Shown in pieces: positions 23,992 through 32,552 of a DNA stretch of 64,000 bases. Both the position numbers and the translations under genes were made by a program. Numbering within the stretch: the first letter of the stretch is position 1; each line of letters opens with the position of its first letter. The stretch covers positions 62,001-126,000 of the forward strand of contig JANQPA010000058.1 of assembly GCA_028285545.1 (NCBI GenBank). Direction: 5' to 3'. The notes under the pieces are model-generated. The model saw only the letters and a list, made by a program, of their open reading frames with translations. It searched no databases and had not been told where the DNA came from. Origin of the DNA: Saprospiraceae bacterium. Lineage in GTDB: Bacteria > Bacteroidota > Bacteroidia > Chitinophagales > Saprospiraceae.

Positions 23992-26076
23992 CTACCCTTC
24001 TCCTTTTAAAATCCCATTTTCAATCAGCTTGTCTATGGCAGCAATTAATTGCTTAACGGGGACCTTGCTTCTCTCGGCAATTGAAATTAAATCATGTTCT
24101 CCATCTGCAAGATTTAAGACCCACATCATGGCAGCCACGGCATCACGAGTACCTTTTTGCGATCCCAGGGTAGGATATAAACCTCTTTTTCCTAATTGAG
24201 GCTCGCAATAAGGCATAGTATTGACATATTTTTCATTTTTCTCAATCACCTCAATAATGTCCAAATATTTATTCACTGATTTTTCCATGGCCTCAAAAGA
24301 AATATAAGCCTTGTTATCTGCAGATGTATGATATTCCGGGTACTCAGCATACATCGATCTCATAAGAGAACCAACAGGTAAATTAAACCCAGGTGAGCAA
24401 TACTGCCGTTCATCGCTTCCACTTGGGAAAAAGTCCACAATATTATAATTTTCTTCAGTTTGATTCAGGATTAACTCCGCTACCCTATCCGGTAAAGCTT
24501 CTCCCAAACGGCTTCTTTTATAGGTAAATGGACCATCATCCCCAATACAGGTAATAATAAAACCAGCCTGTAAGTGTTGCTTCCAATAGTTTCCCATTTT
24601 TGAAAGCATGTAAATACTACCAATCGTTTCTGGTACAAATAAAAACCGATAGGTATACTTCAAAGGCTTAATCTTGCTTAGCTCCTTCAATTTTTTATAA
24701 ATAAAAGAAGTGACTAAAGGCCCCGACAACTCATTGCTGGCCAGTGAAGGATGACAAATATAGGTGGAAAAAAGAATTTCTTTTTCAGACTCTCCTTTAA
24801 TTATGGCCTCTCCAATGGTCAAAGATCCTCCCTCATCTAAAGAAGAATCTATAAATACTTCATAAGTCTGAGAAGTATCCAAACTAAGTAATTGATCATG
24901 AGACAAACAAAAGCCCCATCTTCTTTTGTAATAGGAAGTCAGATAGGGAATCAAATCGGGTTGATCTGCTAAGCTATATAAGTGAGGCTTCAATTCTTCA
25001 TAACTAAGTTTGCCGTGAAATGGCTCAGAATAGCCCAAAAGATGAAGATTATGATTGGCAATGTCTATAATTTTGTTTCCATTGCCATCTTTAATCCAGG
25101 CCTCTTTGATGTTCCACTCAGGAGGAACTGTCCAATCAAAACAGGTGGTTCCGGACGGTATTTCTTTTACTTCAATATCTACCAATTTGGACAATATCTG
25201 AAGCGTCTTTCGGTTACCATCACCAGTTAGACTACGGTGAATGGGAAAAAGACGATCAAAATAGTGATTTAGCTCTGTTTTAATTTCGGGGAAAACCTGG
25301 TCTCCCTGAATTAAAAAAGAAGGATTGGATGGAAGTTCTTTTTCAATCAGTTCGAAGGCATTTTTAGCAGTGATGGATACAATTTGACCTCTTCCTAAGT
25401 TAGCAGTTTTGGCTAAGCCCATTTGCTTGGCCTTTCTATCAAACTTAGAAAAAAAGGCAACATGCTCTGGTTTTTCCATATCGTATACAAAATGAAAGAA
25501 GGATTTTTCAATAGATTTTCCTTCAACTATCATTTTGCCTTTGAAGGCTTTGTCGTAGCGATAAGGCACTCCCAATTGTTTTTCAACATAATGAATAAAG
25601 GTGGAAGCAGCATCAAAGTTGAAATTAACGAACTTCCCATTTTTCTGAAGAAAGCGCTCCCAAAAACTATTTTTCCCAAAAGAATATTCTGGGGCATTGG
25701 CAGTAAAAAAATTGGCATGCTTACCTATGGCAACCACCGAAAAATTTGCATCAGCGGATCGGACGGAATCAGGATCTTTCCGAGCCATCTCTGCAAAGAC
25801 TCCTCCAATACCAGGTGTATTTTCAAGGTCAAATTTCTGGTTTTTACAAAAACTGTAAGAAAAAGCAGGATGAACCACGGTCCCCTCCTCCCCTATCACC
25901 TTAAAAATGGCCCTTTTAAAAATGGCATAATAATCCTCTGGGGCTTGAGCATGCTCCAAGCGTCCAAAAAAACCAATATTACTATGGATAAAAATATGGT
26001 TCCCTTTTTGGAGTCCCAGGGCTTCTAAAGTTTGAATGATATCAGCCTCTGTAAAATGAATTCTCTTTTTTTTCAT
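23992..26076 (-). CDS. Fused AAC(3)-like N-acyltransferase and DUF4910 peptidase-like protein
   Basis: 694 residues. Residues about 1-265 match the AAC(3) antibiotic N-acetyltransferase fold (GNHIFIHSNIGFFGRL, then VVHPAFSYSF). The rest, about 270-640, is a DUF4910/DUF2172 module resembling M28-type aminopeptidases (HRSLTGDGNRKTL, ICHPSLASNELSGP, GSDERQYCSPG, EYHTSADN). A winged-helix-like tail follows (LISIAERSKVPVKQLIAAID). Its start overlaps the ACP stop by 4 bp, so the two are translationally coupled. In this context it more likely moves an acyl group from the carrier protein onto an amine than inactivates aminoglycosides; that is inference. It is the last gene of the six-gene cluster. 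Confidence 0.8.
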   Translation of the reverse strand: MKKKRIHFTEADIIQTLEALGLQKGNHIFIHSNIGFFGRLEHAQAPEDYYAIFKRAIFKVIGEEGTVVHPAFSYSFCKNQKFDLENTPGIGGVFAEMARKDPDSVRSADANFSVVAIGKHANFFTANAPEYSFGKNSFWERFLQKNGKFVNFNFDAASTFIHYVEKQLGVPYRYDKAFKGKMIVEGKSIEKSFFHFVYDMEKPEHVAFFSKFDRKAKQMGLAKTANLGRGQIVSITAKNAFELIEKELPSNPSFLIQGDQVFPEIKTELNHYFDRLFPIHRSLTGDGNRKTLQILSKLVDIEVKEIPSGTTCFDWTVPPEWNIKEAWIKDGNGNKIIDIANHNLHLLGYSEPFHGKLSYEELKPHLYSLADQPDLIPYLTSYYKRRWGFCLSHDQLLSLDTSQTYEVFIDSSLDEGGSLTIGEAIIKGESEKEILFSTYICHPSLASNELSGPLVTSFIYKKLKELSKIKPLKYTYRFLFVPETIGSIYMLSKMGNYWKQHLQAGFIITCIGDDGPFTYKRSRLGEALPDRVAELILNQTEENYNIVDFFPSGSDERQYCSPGFNLPVGSLMRSMYAEYPEYHTSADNKAYISFEAMEKSVNKYLDIIEVIEKNEKYVNTMPYCEPQLGKRGLYPTLGSQKGTRDAVAAMMWVLNLADGEHDLISIAERSKVPVKQLIAAIDKLIENGILKGEG

Positions 26077-26321
26077 CCCATTCGCCCTTTTAGGATTTTT
26101 ATCAAACCATTTATGGTAGCAAAATCACGATTTTGAAATTCATCATTTGAAAACTCAATTTCAAACTCATCTTCAATGTCGGATATTAAATTCATGAATT
26201 CAAAAGAATCAATCCAGCCGCTTTCAAAATAATTGTTTTCTATATTGGGTTTGATATCCTCCTCCTCTGCATCGGAATTTTCTACAAACCAATTGATCAC
26301 CCATTCATTTATATTATTCAT
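26073..26321 (-). CDS. Acyl carrier protein
   Basis: 82 residues from the ATG at 26321; an in-frame start at 26399 would run into the preceding gene. The protein is very acidic and helical. GWIDSFEFMNLI holds the phosphopantetheine-attachment Ser, in a DSF variant of the usual DSL. DEFEIEFSNDEF is the helix III segment. It belongs to the small stand-alone ACP/PCP type used in specialised pathways rather than the fatty-acid AcpP. It lies 37 bp after the cyclase gene and overlaps the AAC(3)-DUF4910 gene by 4 bp. It is presumably loaded by the AMP ligase of the cluster. Confidence 0.88.
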   Translation of the reverse strand: MNNINEWVINWFVENSDAEEEDIKPNIENNYFESGWIDSFEFMNLISDIEDEFEIEFSNDEFQNRDFATINGLIKILKGRMG

Positions 26322-26358
26322 ACAAACAGTTTTTGAAAAATAGAAAATAAAATATCCC

Positions 26359-27024
26359 CTACTTAAAAACACAAACACGGGCAGGAGCCCCATCTGCATT
26401 TTTTATTTTAATGGGCATAACACTTATATTCCAATCCTTGGTATTTTCTACCTGGTCCAGGTTCGCCAAATATTCCACTAAATAAACGTCATTACCCAAT
26501 AGGATTTTATGGACAGGAGAATCCGCTTCACTTCCTAAAGAGGCCTTATCTAATTTTATGCGGCTATCATCTGGGGAGGGGGTATCCATAGCGATCAATT
26601 TAACATTCTGTTCCACCAGATAATGAGCAGCTTCTTCAGAGATAAAAGGATAATCCATATAATATCTGGCAGTTCCCCATTTCTTTTGCCAGCCATATTT
26701 CAGAATAATCCTTTCAGATAAATCCACCTTCATCAACATGTCCTTGGTTATGGCTTGATTTTCCTCTAGATGAGAAAAGTCTAAAATGGTAACGGCTCCA
26801 ATCAATCTGCTCAATGGTATGTCATCTATACTTTTACCATTCTCAATAAAATGAAGCGGAGCATCCATATGAGTTCCTGTGTGTGTCCCTAAAACGACCT
26901 TCTTGGTTTCTCTACCTTCAAATCCATGACGCCCAAGGTGGGTAATTTCAACAATAGGGTGCCAATGTGAACTGAAGGTAGTCATCCCTTCTTCGATCAA
27001 ATAGGTCAAATCTATAACTTCCAT
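26359..27024 (-). CDS. Cyclase-family metal hydrolase (kynurenine formamidase-like)
   Basis: 221 residues of the PF04199 cyclase family. The metal-site motif HTGTHMDAPLHF lies at about residues 47-58, and a following Asp/His-rich region includes MDTPSPDD. Members hydrolyse amide or lactam bonds (N-formylkynurenine, isatin) or act in polyketide pathways. No tryptophan-degradation genes are near, so a role on the product of this cluster is more likely. It sits between the VOC and ACP genes on the same strand, with an 84-bp gap upstream and 37 bp downstream. Confidence 0.85.
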   Translation of the reverse strand: MEVIDLTYLIEEGMTTFSSHWHPIVEITHLGRHGFEGRETKKVVLGTHTGTHMDAPLHFIENGKSIDDIPLSRLIGAVTILDFSHLEENQAITKDMLMKVDLSERIILKYGWQKKWGTARYYMDYPFISEEAAHYLVEQNVKLIAMDTPSPDDSRIKLDKASLGSEADSPVHKILLGNDVYLVEYLANLDQVENTKDWNISVMPIKIKNADGAPARVCVFK

Positions 27025-27108
27025 AATATTTTGTGTTTTCTGGTATTCTTTTCAGGTAAGGTCAAAAGCGTTCTGATTGATTAAAAACTTAATGCTATTA
27101 AGATCAAC

Positions 27109-27858
27109 TTATTTAACGGCACTGATGATCTCAACCAGTTCACCTCCATTTCCTTTGACAAAACATATGTCCAGGAGTTTGTTGTTGACCTCAATTTGCT
27201 CTATTTCTGTAATTTCATATCCTTTCTTTTCTATTTTACGACATTCCTTCTGCACTGAATTAGAAACAAAGGCTATATTGGAAAATCCCTGATCATCTAA
27301 AAAAGTATTGGGTGATTTTTCTCCCAACTTTAAGCACAACTGATATTCCTCATTTTTTAAAATTGATTTAAAATTAAGGATTGAAAACCCTTCTTCAGTG
27401 TGTACTTCTTTAAAGCCAAATTGTTTCCAAAATTGAGCGGCTTTAATGGTATCATTTGTTGTAACCATTAACTTTTTTAAATTCAAGTCAGGCTTAGGTA
27501 ATGCAAGGGTACTTAAAACCTCAATGGAATGGCCACTCCATGAAACCTGTAAATAATCGCTTTCAGAAAATTCTATTGCCTCCTTCCCCGGACCCAATTC
27601 AAAAACAGGTTTGATAAATCCCATTTGCATGCTGGGTTCATCAGAATGACGCAGCAATTCTATTCCCAAGCTCCCATTTTTATAATAAAGAGAAAGATCT
27701 TGTGTTTGAGAATAGTTTCTGAGCATGGTTTTCTTTATCGAAAGATTAGGTTTATTTAACTCACTAAACTGATTGGTATATCCTAGAGAAAGAAGAAGCT
27801 CAGAATCTTTTTCGAAATTGTGAGAAGTCCAGCCGATATGGTCTATGTCAAATATCAT
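27109..27858 (-). CDS. VOC-superfamily protein, two modules
   Basis: 249 residues. Both halves have the glyoxalase/VOC beta-alpha-beta-beta-beta layout: module 1 starts FDIDHIGWTSHNFEKDSELL, and module 2 (about 125-245) starts LKKLMVTTNDTIKAAQFWKQFGF and ends GELVEIIS. The start (HIGW) recalls methylmalonyl-CoA epimerase and dioxygenase relatives. The His near residue 7 and the C-terminal Glu in GGELVEI are plausible metal ligands. Its start overlaps the AMP-ligase stop by 4 bp. It may be an epimerase, isomerase or dioxygenase in the pathway; sequence alone does not decide. Confidence 0.75.
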   Translation of the reverse strand: MIFDIDHIGWTSHNFEKDSELLLSLGYTNQFSELNKPNLSIKKTMLRNYSQTQDLSLYYKNGSLGIELLRHSDEPSMQMGFIKPVFELGPGKEAIEFSESDYLQVSWSGHSIEVLSTLALPKPDLNLKKLMVTTNDTIKAAQFWKQFGFKEVHTEEGFSILNFKSILKNEEYQLCLKLGEKSPNTFLDDQGFSNIAFVSNSVQKECRKIEKKGYEITEIEQIEVNNKLLDICFVKGNGGELVEIISAVK

Positions 27859-29345
27859 TGATCTGAAAGGTATAATTTTTTAATCCTTAGCTTATCTATT
27901 TTACCATTAATGTTTTTTGACAGTTCCGGCACCTGCTTAAGTTCATCGATAACATAACTTTTACCAAGGGCATTAGCGATTATCTTATTTACTTGTTTTT
28001 TTATTCCTTTTGGTAATTCTGCTGCTGCTGTAAAAACGCAGACGGTCTTTTCTCCAAGCGTTAAGTCCTCAATTCCCAATACCACACATTCTTCAAAAAT
28101 ATTTTCGGTACTCAACAAATCCTCTATCCTTCTTGGGGAAATATTAATTCCTCCTCTAATAATGATGTCTTTCTTACGTCCTGTAATACGAAGGAAATTA
28201 TCTGCATCTAATTCTCCAAGGTCTCCTGAAATAAATTTGTCCTCAATAAAAAACTTATCAGCCTCAAGATTATAGTAGCCCATAAAATTCCAAGGCGCCT
28301 TAATTAATATTTCCTTGTCTTTAAAATCTAATTCGATACCTAAAAGAGGCTTCCCAACTCCCTTTACCTTCCCAAATTCAGGAGCATTGGTAGATGTGAA
28401 GAGGGTTTCGGAAAGACCATAACTTTCGTAAAGTTTGGTTTGATACTTCGATTCAAATTCCTGCTGAATCTGGGGATTAAGAGGGGCCGTACCTATGCAT
28501 GCTGTGATTTCATTTTCCCTAGTATACTTTGCTCCTTGGTCCCCTCTATCAAACTTTAATAACATCGTTACGATGGTGGGGATGAAGAAAAAAGTATTTA
28601 CCTGGTATTTTATAGGCAATTCCCAGAAATTCAAAATAGCAGCTACCGAATAACGCTGCCCTATTACAATTTTACTTTCTGACAGGAAGGGAAGAAAAAT
28701 CAGATTTAGCATCCCAGCCATATAAGTCATGGGCAAATTATGATAAAAGGTATTTTTAGAAGAGAACTTAAAGCTGGCCTTAAAAGCCAAAGCCGTTTGG
28801 AATAAATTAGCATAAGAATGCATGACTCCCTTAGGTGTTCCTGTGGTTCCTGAGGTGAAAGAAATAGAAAATAAAGATTGATAATCCAGACTATGGAAAA
28901 TGTCCAAATGAGAAAGCTCAGCTTTTTCCACTTTCCCTAATATTTCCTTTAGATCTTCATAATGATGATAACTAACACCTTCAATAGGTTCTTTTAGCCT
29001 ACTTTGGGAGATAAGCGCAATTTTACAATTCCCTTCTTCAAGAATTTCATTTATTTCCCTATCCCCTTTCAAAGGATCAATAGGAATAACTACTACCCCT
29101 TCGATAAGTGCCGAAAAATAAAGGACTAATAATTCAATAGAATTATCCAGTATCAAAGCCACTTTTTTCTCTTTATCCTTTGTAATCAACTTTAGATGAT
29201 CTCGTCCCTTGAGGATCAAAGAAAACAGAGATTCATAGCTCAGCTGCTGTCCGCTAATACCATCAACAACACATAATTCTTTCCACCGGGTAGAAAAAAT
29301 ATGGGCTATGTAGTCACCGATGTATTCATTATCTACTTTGCTCAT
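27855..29345 (-). CDS. AMP-dependent acyl-CoA/acyl-ACP synthetase
   Basis: 496 residues of the ANL adenylating superfamily. The P-loop motif is FTSGTTGTPKGVMHSY (about 165-180); SYGLSET is the A5 region; GDLGELDADNFLRITGRKKD (about 395-414) holds the A7/A8 Asp and hinge; NGKIDKLRIKKL near the end carries the A10 Lys. It activates a carboxylic acid as acyl-AMP and hands it to CoA or, given the ACP gene three places downstream, to that carrier. It overlaps the aldolase gene by 17 bp and the VOC gene by 4 bp, so the three are clearly one operon. The acid substrate is unknown. Confidence 0.9.
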   Translation of the reverse strand: MSKVDNEYIGDYIAHIFSTRWKELCVVDGISGQQLSYESLFSLILKGRDHLKLITKDKEKKVALILDNSIELLVLYFSALIEGVVVIPIDPLKGDREINEILEEGNCKIALISQSRLKEPIEGVSYHHYEDLKEILGKVEKAELSHLDIFHSLDYQSLFSISFTSGTTGTPKGVMHSYANLFQTALAFKASFKFSSKNTFYHNLPMTYMAGMLNLIFLPFLSESKIVIGQRYSVAAILNFWELPIKYQVNTFFFIPTIVTMLLKFDRGDQGAKYTRENEITACIGTAPLNPQIQQEFESKYQTKLYESYGLSETLFTSTNAPEFGKVKGVGKPLLGIELDFKDKEILIKAPWNFMGYYNLEADKFFIEDKFISGDLGELDADNFLRITGRKKDIIIRGGINISPRRIEDLLSTENIFEECVVLGIEDLTLGEKTVCVFTAAAELPKGIKKQVNKIIANALGKSYVIDELKQVPELSKNINGKIDKLRIKKLYLSDQ

Positions 29346-30384
29346 TTCCGATATAACGGTTAAACTGGTATTTCCCGATGAATAAATCAGTTTTCTTTTC
29401 TAGTTTTTGTGCAATTTCTTCCAGAACCTCTTCATCCACATCCACCTTATTTATTTTGGTAATCTCAGTTATTAAAATGGCTGGATGTACTGAATATTTT
29501 GCAGAATATTTATGAATTAAACCCATATAGCTGCTGTGAAAATCTGCATATCCTGCTATCACATCTAATGGATGAATCCCTTTACTACTGATTAAAGGGT
29601 TTACATAGGTATTACTGGTTTCTAGAATTTTCAATAGGTCGATATCCACCTCCATTCCCATTTTTATGAGGGTAGCAACTAATATTTCCGTTGAAGCATT
29701 TCCAGCGCTTCTACCCATACCTTGTAAAGAAGTATCTACAAAATCATAACCCAAATTAATCGCTTCTAAGGTATTGGCAATCGCTAAATGTAAATTATTG
29801 TGGCCATGAAATCCTAAAGAAATGTCGGATACATCACGTATGGCTTGGTAATATTCTCTAATGTCGTTTGGAAACATTCCTCCTGAAGAATCCACTACAT
29901 AGACCATATCGGCACCATAGCTTTCGGAAAGTTTGGCATTTGCTGCAAATTCTTTTGGACTTAAAGCATAAGATTTCATAAAGTTGGCAGCCACAAACAT
30001 CCCCTTTTTCTTTGCTTTTTCAATAAAAACCTGGGAATCCTTTACATGAGTAACATCTGTTCCTATTCGTATGAATTTCATATCGTATTCTGCAGCTAAA
30101 TCTATATGCGAAAGATCTGCAATTCCCGGAATACAAAACATACCAAATTTGGCTTTCTCCAAAGCTCCTGCCGCTGCTTCCAGATACTCGGCGTCTGATT
30201 GTAGGGCCTTGCCATGATTTTGACTTCCATTAAAACCTACACCATGCCCAATTTCTATATATTCAATTCCTGCCTCTTCCAATGCCTTACAAATAATGGC
30301 TGTGTCTTGAGCAGAAAATGAAAAGTTTATTGCATAACTGCCATCGCGAAGCGTCGTATCTAAAATTTTTAATTTCTTATTCAA
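29329..30384 (-). CDS. HMGL/DmpG-type aldolase or acyltransferase
   Basis: 351 residues of the DRE-TIM metallolyase family. The N-terminus LDTTLRDGSYA supplies the metal-binding Asp and catalytic Arg, and GFHGHNN (about 192-198) holds the two His ligands. Length and C-terminal helices resemble 4-hydroxy-2-oxovalerate aldolase (DmpG/MhpE), but no acetaldehyde dehydrogenase partner is present. It may catalyse aldol cleavage or condensation between a 2-oxo acid and an aldehyde or acetyl-CoA, giving the acid activated by the next gene. It is first in the six-gene minus-strand cluster. Confidence 0.85.
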   Translation of the reverse strand: MNKKLKILDTTLRDGSYAINFSFSAQDTAIICKALEEAGIEYIEIGHGVGFNGSQNHGKALQSDAEYLEAAAGALEKAKFGMFCIPGIADLSHIDLAAEYDMKFIRIGTDVTHVKDSQVFIEKAKKKGMFVAANFMKSYALSPKEFAANAKLSESYGADMVYVVDSSGGMFPNDIREYYQAIRDVSDISLGFHGHNNLHLAIANTLEAINLGYDFVDTSLQGMGRSAGNASTEILVATLIKMGMEVDIDLLKILETSNTYVNPLISSKGIHPLDVIAGYADFHSSYMGLIHKYSAKYSVHPAILITEITKINKVDVDEEVLEEIAQKLEKKTDLFIGKYQFNRYIGNEQSR

Positions 30385-31042
30385 GATCTTTAAATTATTA
30401 GGTTTTTAATTTTTAATTGGCTTTTGAGATCTCACTTCTAATATCCTACTTACTCACCTAAGGCTCCACTTAACCTTGCTATTCAAATTCCAATCCTAAG
30501 GAAAATTTTCGCCGGAATATCCAAAAAATCAAGGGAATAGCCAAGTCTGCTCTACCTTTTTTCTTTATAAAATAAATGCAAAAGTATGCTTTTTACTTTA
30601 CACTCTCCTTTATATAAAATCAATAAAATTAAATCGCTGACAATCAATCCTTTAAATTCCATCAACTCCTTTCTATTTATACCTATTCCAGAATTACTCA
30701 CAATCACACCATGATATACTACATTATGCTCCGTTGGAGCTTTTCATCCGTTTCATTTATATGGCTTTCAATATTTCGGCCTTTCCTATTCAGGCCCTAT
30801 GGTCTGGGCTGTTAATTATGCTTAAATCTATGTCCATTATCAAAACACAGTATTTACTTATGTTTAAGCATTGATAAAATATTCGCTTTAGTAAATCAGT
30901 TTATTTAAGTAAGTGCTTGAATAAATTTAAGTTTAATCTATATAGCTCATTCGGAATTTTGAATGACTTCTAATTCCAACTTCAAGCGGAGTTATATTTA
31001 TTATACCTATACCAATATTCCAGAACCACAATCCTATCAACT
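30385..31042. other. 658-bp gene-free region with weak palindromic remnants
   Basis: This is divergent space between the aldolase cluster and rlpA. A small palindrome GCTCCGTTGGAGC (30728-30740) and a GGCC...GGCC inverted repeat (30779-30795) look like remnants of short palindromic repeats. TACTTTTG on the minus strand (30586-30579) is a perfect -7 element about 195 bp before the aldolase start, but no -33 element fits. A TTTGAAT-type segment lies at about 30955-30970. I see no gene. Confidence 0.5.
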
Positions 31043-31822
31043 ATGAAAAAGCTTTTTTTCTCCCTTATTTTATTGACTTCATTTCAATTACAAAACCTTA
31101 CTGCTCAAAATGCTTCATTCACAGGATGGGCCCATTATTATTCTGATCATTTCCATGGAGCCACAACTGCCTATGGCGAAGTATATGATAGAACCCAATT
31201 TACCTGCGCTAACCTGAAATTTCCACTGAATACTCTTTTAAGGGTGACACGTCTTGATAATGGACAGTCTGTAATCGTCCGGGTGAATGATAAGGGGCCA
31301 TTTACTCAGCCTGATGCAAATGGTACTGAATACGTTATTGATCTTTCTCTTGCAGCAGCTAATGCAATTGGTCTTACAGTAATTGGTGAAACTATGGTTA
31401 GGATTGAGTCCATTGGATTTTCTACTACCAACCCCAACTCATCTGGTCAGGCCAATAATAATGTTTCTTCCTATAATGGAGGTTTTACAGCTCGAGGAGG
31501 TTCAACGAATAATAATACCAACTCCCTGAATACTACCAATTATCCTGCAAATTACCAGCAAATTAAAACCATCAACCCAGGTCAAACAGGATATGGTATT
31601 CAGATAGGATCATATACCAGCAAGCAAAATGCCGAGCGACAGGTCGTTTCACTACAAAAAATTGGAGTCCAGCATTTATATTTGATGTCGAGAGCTAATC
31701 AGGACGGGAGAATGATGCACCAGCTTATTATCGCCAAATTTGATACCAAAGACCAGGCAGATATGTACCTGGTACAAGTGAAAAACCAATACATGCTGAA
31801 TGGCTTCGTTAGAAGACTATAA
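31043..31822 (+). CDS. RlpA-like protein with SPOR domain
   Basis: 259 residues. A signal peptide ends ...NLTAQ (about 22). The double-psi beta-barrel RlpA domain (about 25-125) includes GWAHYYSDHFHGATTAYGE and VNDKGPF. A low-complexity Asn/Ser/Thr linker follows (about 130-178), then a SPOR domain (about 182-259; YGIQIGSYTSKQNAERQ) that binds denuded septal peptidoglycan. E. coli-type RlpA is a septal lipoprotein, some members being lytic transglycosylases. No lipobox is seen here, so this one is probably a soluble periplasmic protein acting at cell division. Confidence 0.88.
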   Translation: MKKLFFSLILLTSFQLQNLTAQNASFTGWAHYYSDHFHGATTAYGEVYDRTQFTCANLKFPLNTLLRVTRLDNGQSVIVRVNDKGPFTQPDANGTEYVIDLSLAAANAIGLTVIGETMVRIESIGFSTTNPNSSGQANNNVSSYNGGFTARGGSTNNNTNSLNTTNYPANYQQIKTINPGQTGYGIQIGSYTSKQNAERQVVSLQKIGVQHLYLMSRANQDGRMMHQLIIAKFDTKDQADMYLVQVKNQYMLNGFVRRL

Positions 31823-31827
31823 AAGAA

Positions 31828-31865
31828 AAAAAAAGTAAAGCGGCTTGCGCCGCTTCACTTTTTTT
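31828..31865. terminator. Bidirectional terminator
   Basis: GCGGC/GCCGC core (31840-31853, loop TTGC) extended by A-rich and T-rich arms with one mismatch. It lies between the convergent rlpA and NTF2-like genes and gives a U-run on both strands. Confidence 0.8.
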
Positions 31866-32394
31866 ACTTTTTCTTAAGATATTTTTTAGGAATGGGAAAT
31901 TTATCGTTCTCTGAAAACCACAGAATATTGACGATCCGATATCTACTCCCATCATACATGATTTGAATGGAGTTAATCCCTCTGGAAAATACTTCTCCAT
32001 CGGCCGTTCTTTTACTCGTGTAAGTACTAAAACATTGAATAATGTGGCCATAGGTTTCTGTTCTTCGGCCCACCTCGTCCTCAAAAAAGCCATTTTTTTC
32101 TAAAGATGCCCCAGCTCTCTGAATATAACTTTCTACGGTCATGGGAGTCATTCTTGTCTTTCCTTCCCGATCCATTCCCACAGCTGTTAAAGTTGCCTCC
32201 TTAGTAAAAAGAGAGCGCATCCGATCCCAATCGCGTTTCTCCCCTGCCGGCCCGGAAATCACATCATATAATGCAGCAATAATAGCATCGACGCTATTTA
32301 CATCTGCCGGATTAGCTTTCATTGCATCCTGAGCCTTAATACTAATACTTGACATCAAAAAGCTAAGTAAAACCAGATATTTAAAATATTTCAT
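31864..32394 (-). CDS. Secreted NTF2/SnoaL-like protein
   Basis: 176 residues with a signal peptide (ISIKAQ near residue 21). The mature part matches the SnoaL-like NTF2 fold: VDAIIAALYDVISGPAGEKRDWDRMRSLFTKEATLTAVG, then VESYIQRAGASL, and a C-terminal strand YRIVNILWFSEN. Many such Bacteroidota exported proteins have no known activity. The Asp/Tyr/His pocket of the fold can bind small molecules or act as an isomerase. Monocistronic and convergent with rlpA. Confidence 0.78.
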   Translation of the reverse strand: MKYFKYLVLLSFLMSSISIKAQDAMKANPADVNSVDAIIAALYDVISGPAGEKRDWDRMRSLFTKEATLTAVGMDREGKTRMTPMTVESYIQRAGASLEKNGFFEDEVGRRTETYGHIIQCFSTYTSKRTADGEVFSRGINSIQIMYDGSRYRIVNILWFSENDKFPIPKKYLKKK

Positions 32395-32484
32395 ACTAGA
32401 GGATTGAATTTTTTAGGTTAATCAAATTAGAAAATTAAGGTAAGGCAATTTTTTAGGTTTAGGAATAACAATCCTGCTAATAAA

Positions 32485-32540
32485 ATTCGTTAATGGTTAA
32501 TCGTTAATCGCACGCTAATAACGAATAACCATTAACGAAT
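32485..32540. repeat. Facing GTTAATC heptamer arrays
   Basis: Left units GTTAATG, GTTAATC, GTTAATC (32489-32509) face right units ACGAATA/ACCATTA/ACGAATA (about 32519-32540). The 26-bp arms (32485-32510 and 32515-32540) are near-complementary. The right arm ends 12 bases before the stop codon of the M16 gene that terminates at 32553. Confidence 0.8.
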
Positions 32541-32552
32541 AACCCAATTTCC

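Noticed and set aside
25423-26028. 201-codon open frame on the plus strand opposite the AAC(3)-DUF4910 gene
   Set aside because: It is fully antisense to a gene with strong domain matches and has no family features.
23992-26076. Aminoglycoside resistance gene
   Set aside because: Only the fold matches AAC(3). The fusion to DUF4910 and coupling to an ACP gene argue for a biosynthetic or modifying role.
30579-30586. Promoter for the six-gene cluster
   Set aside because: TACTTTTG fits the -7 element on the minus strand, but no -33 element lies at the expected distance, so it is noted only in the gap description.
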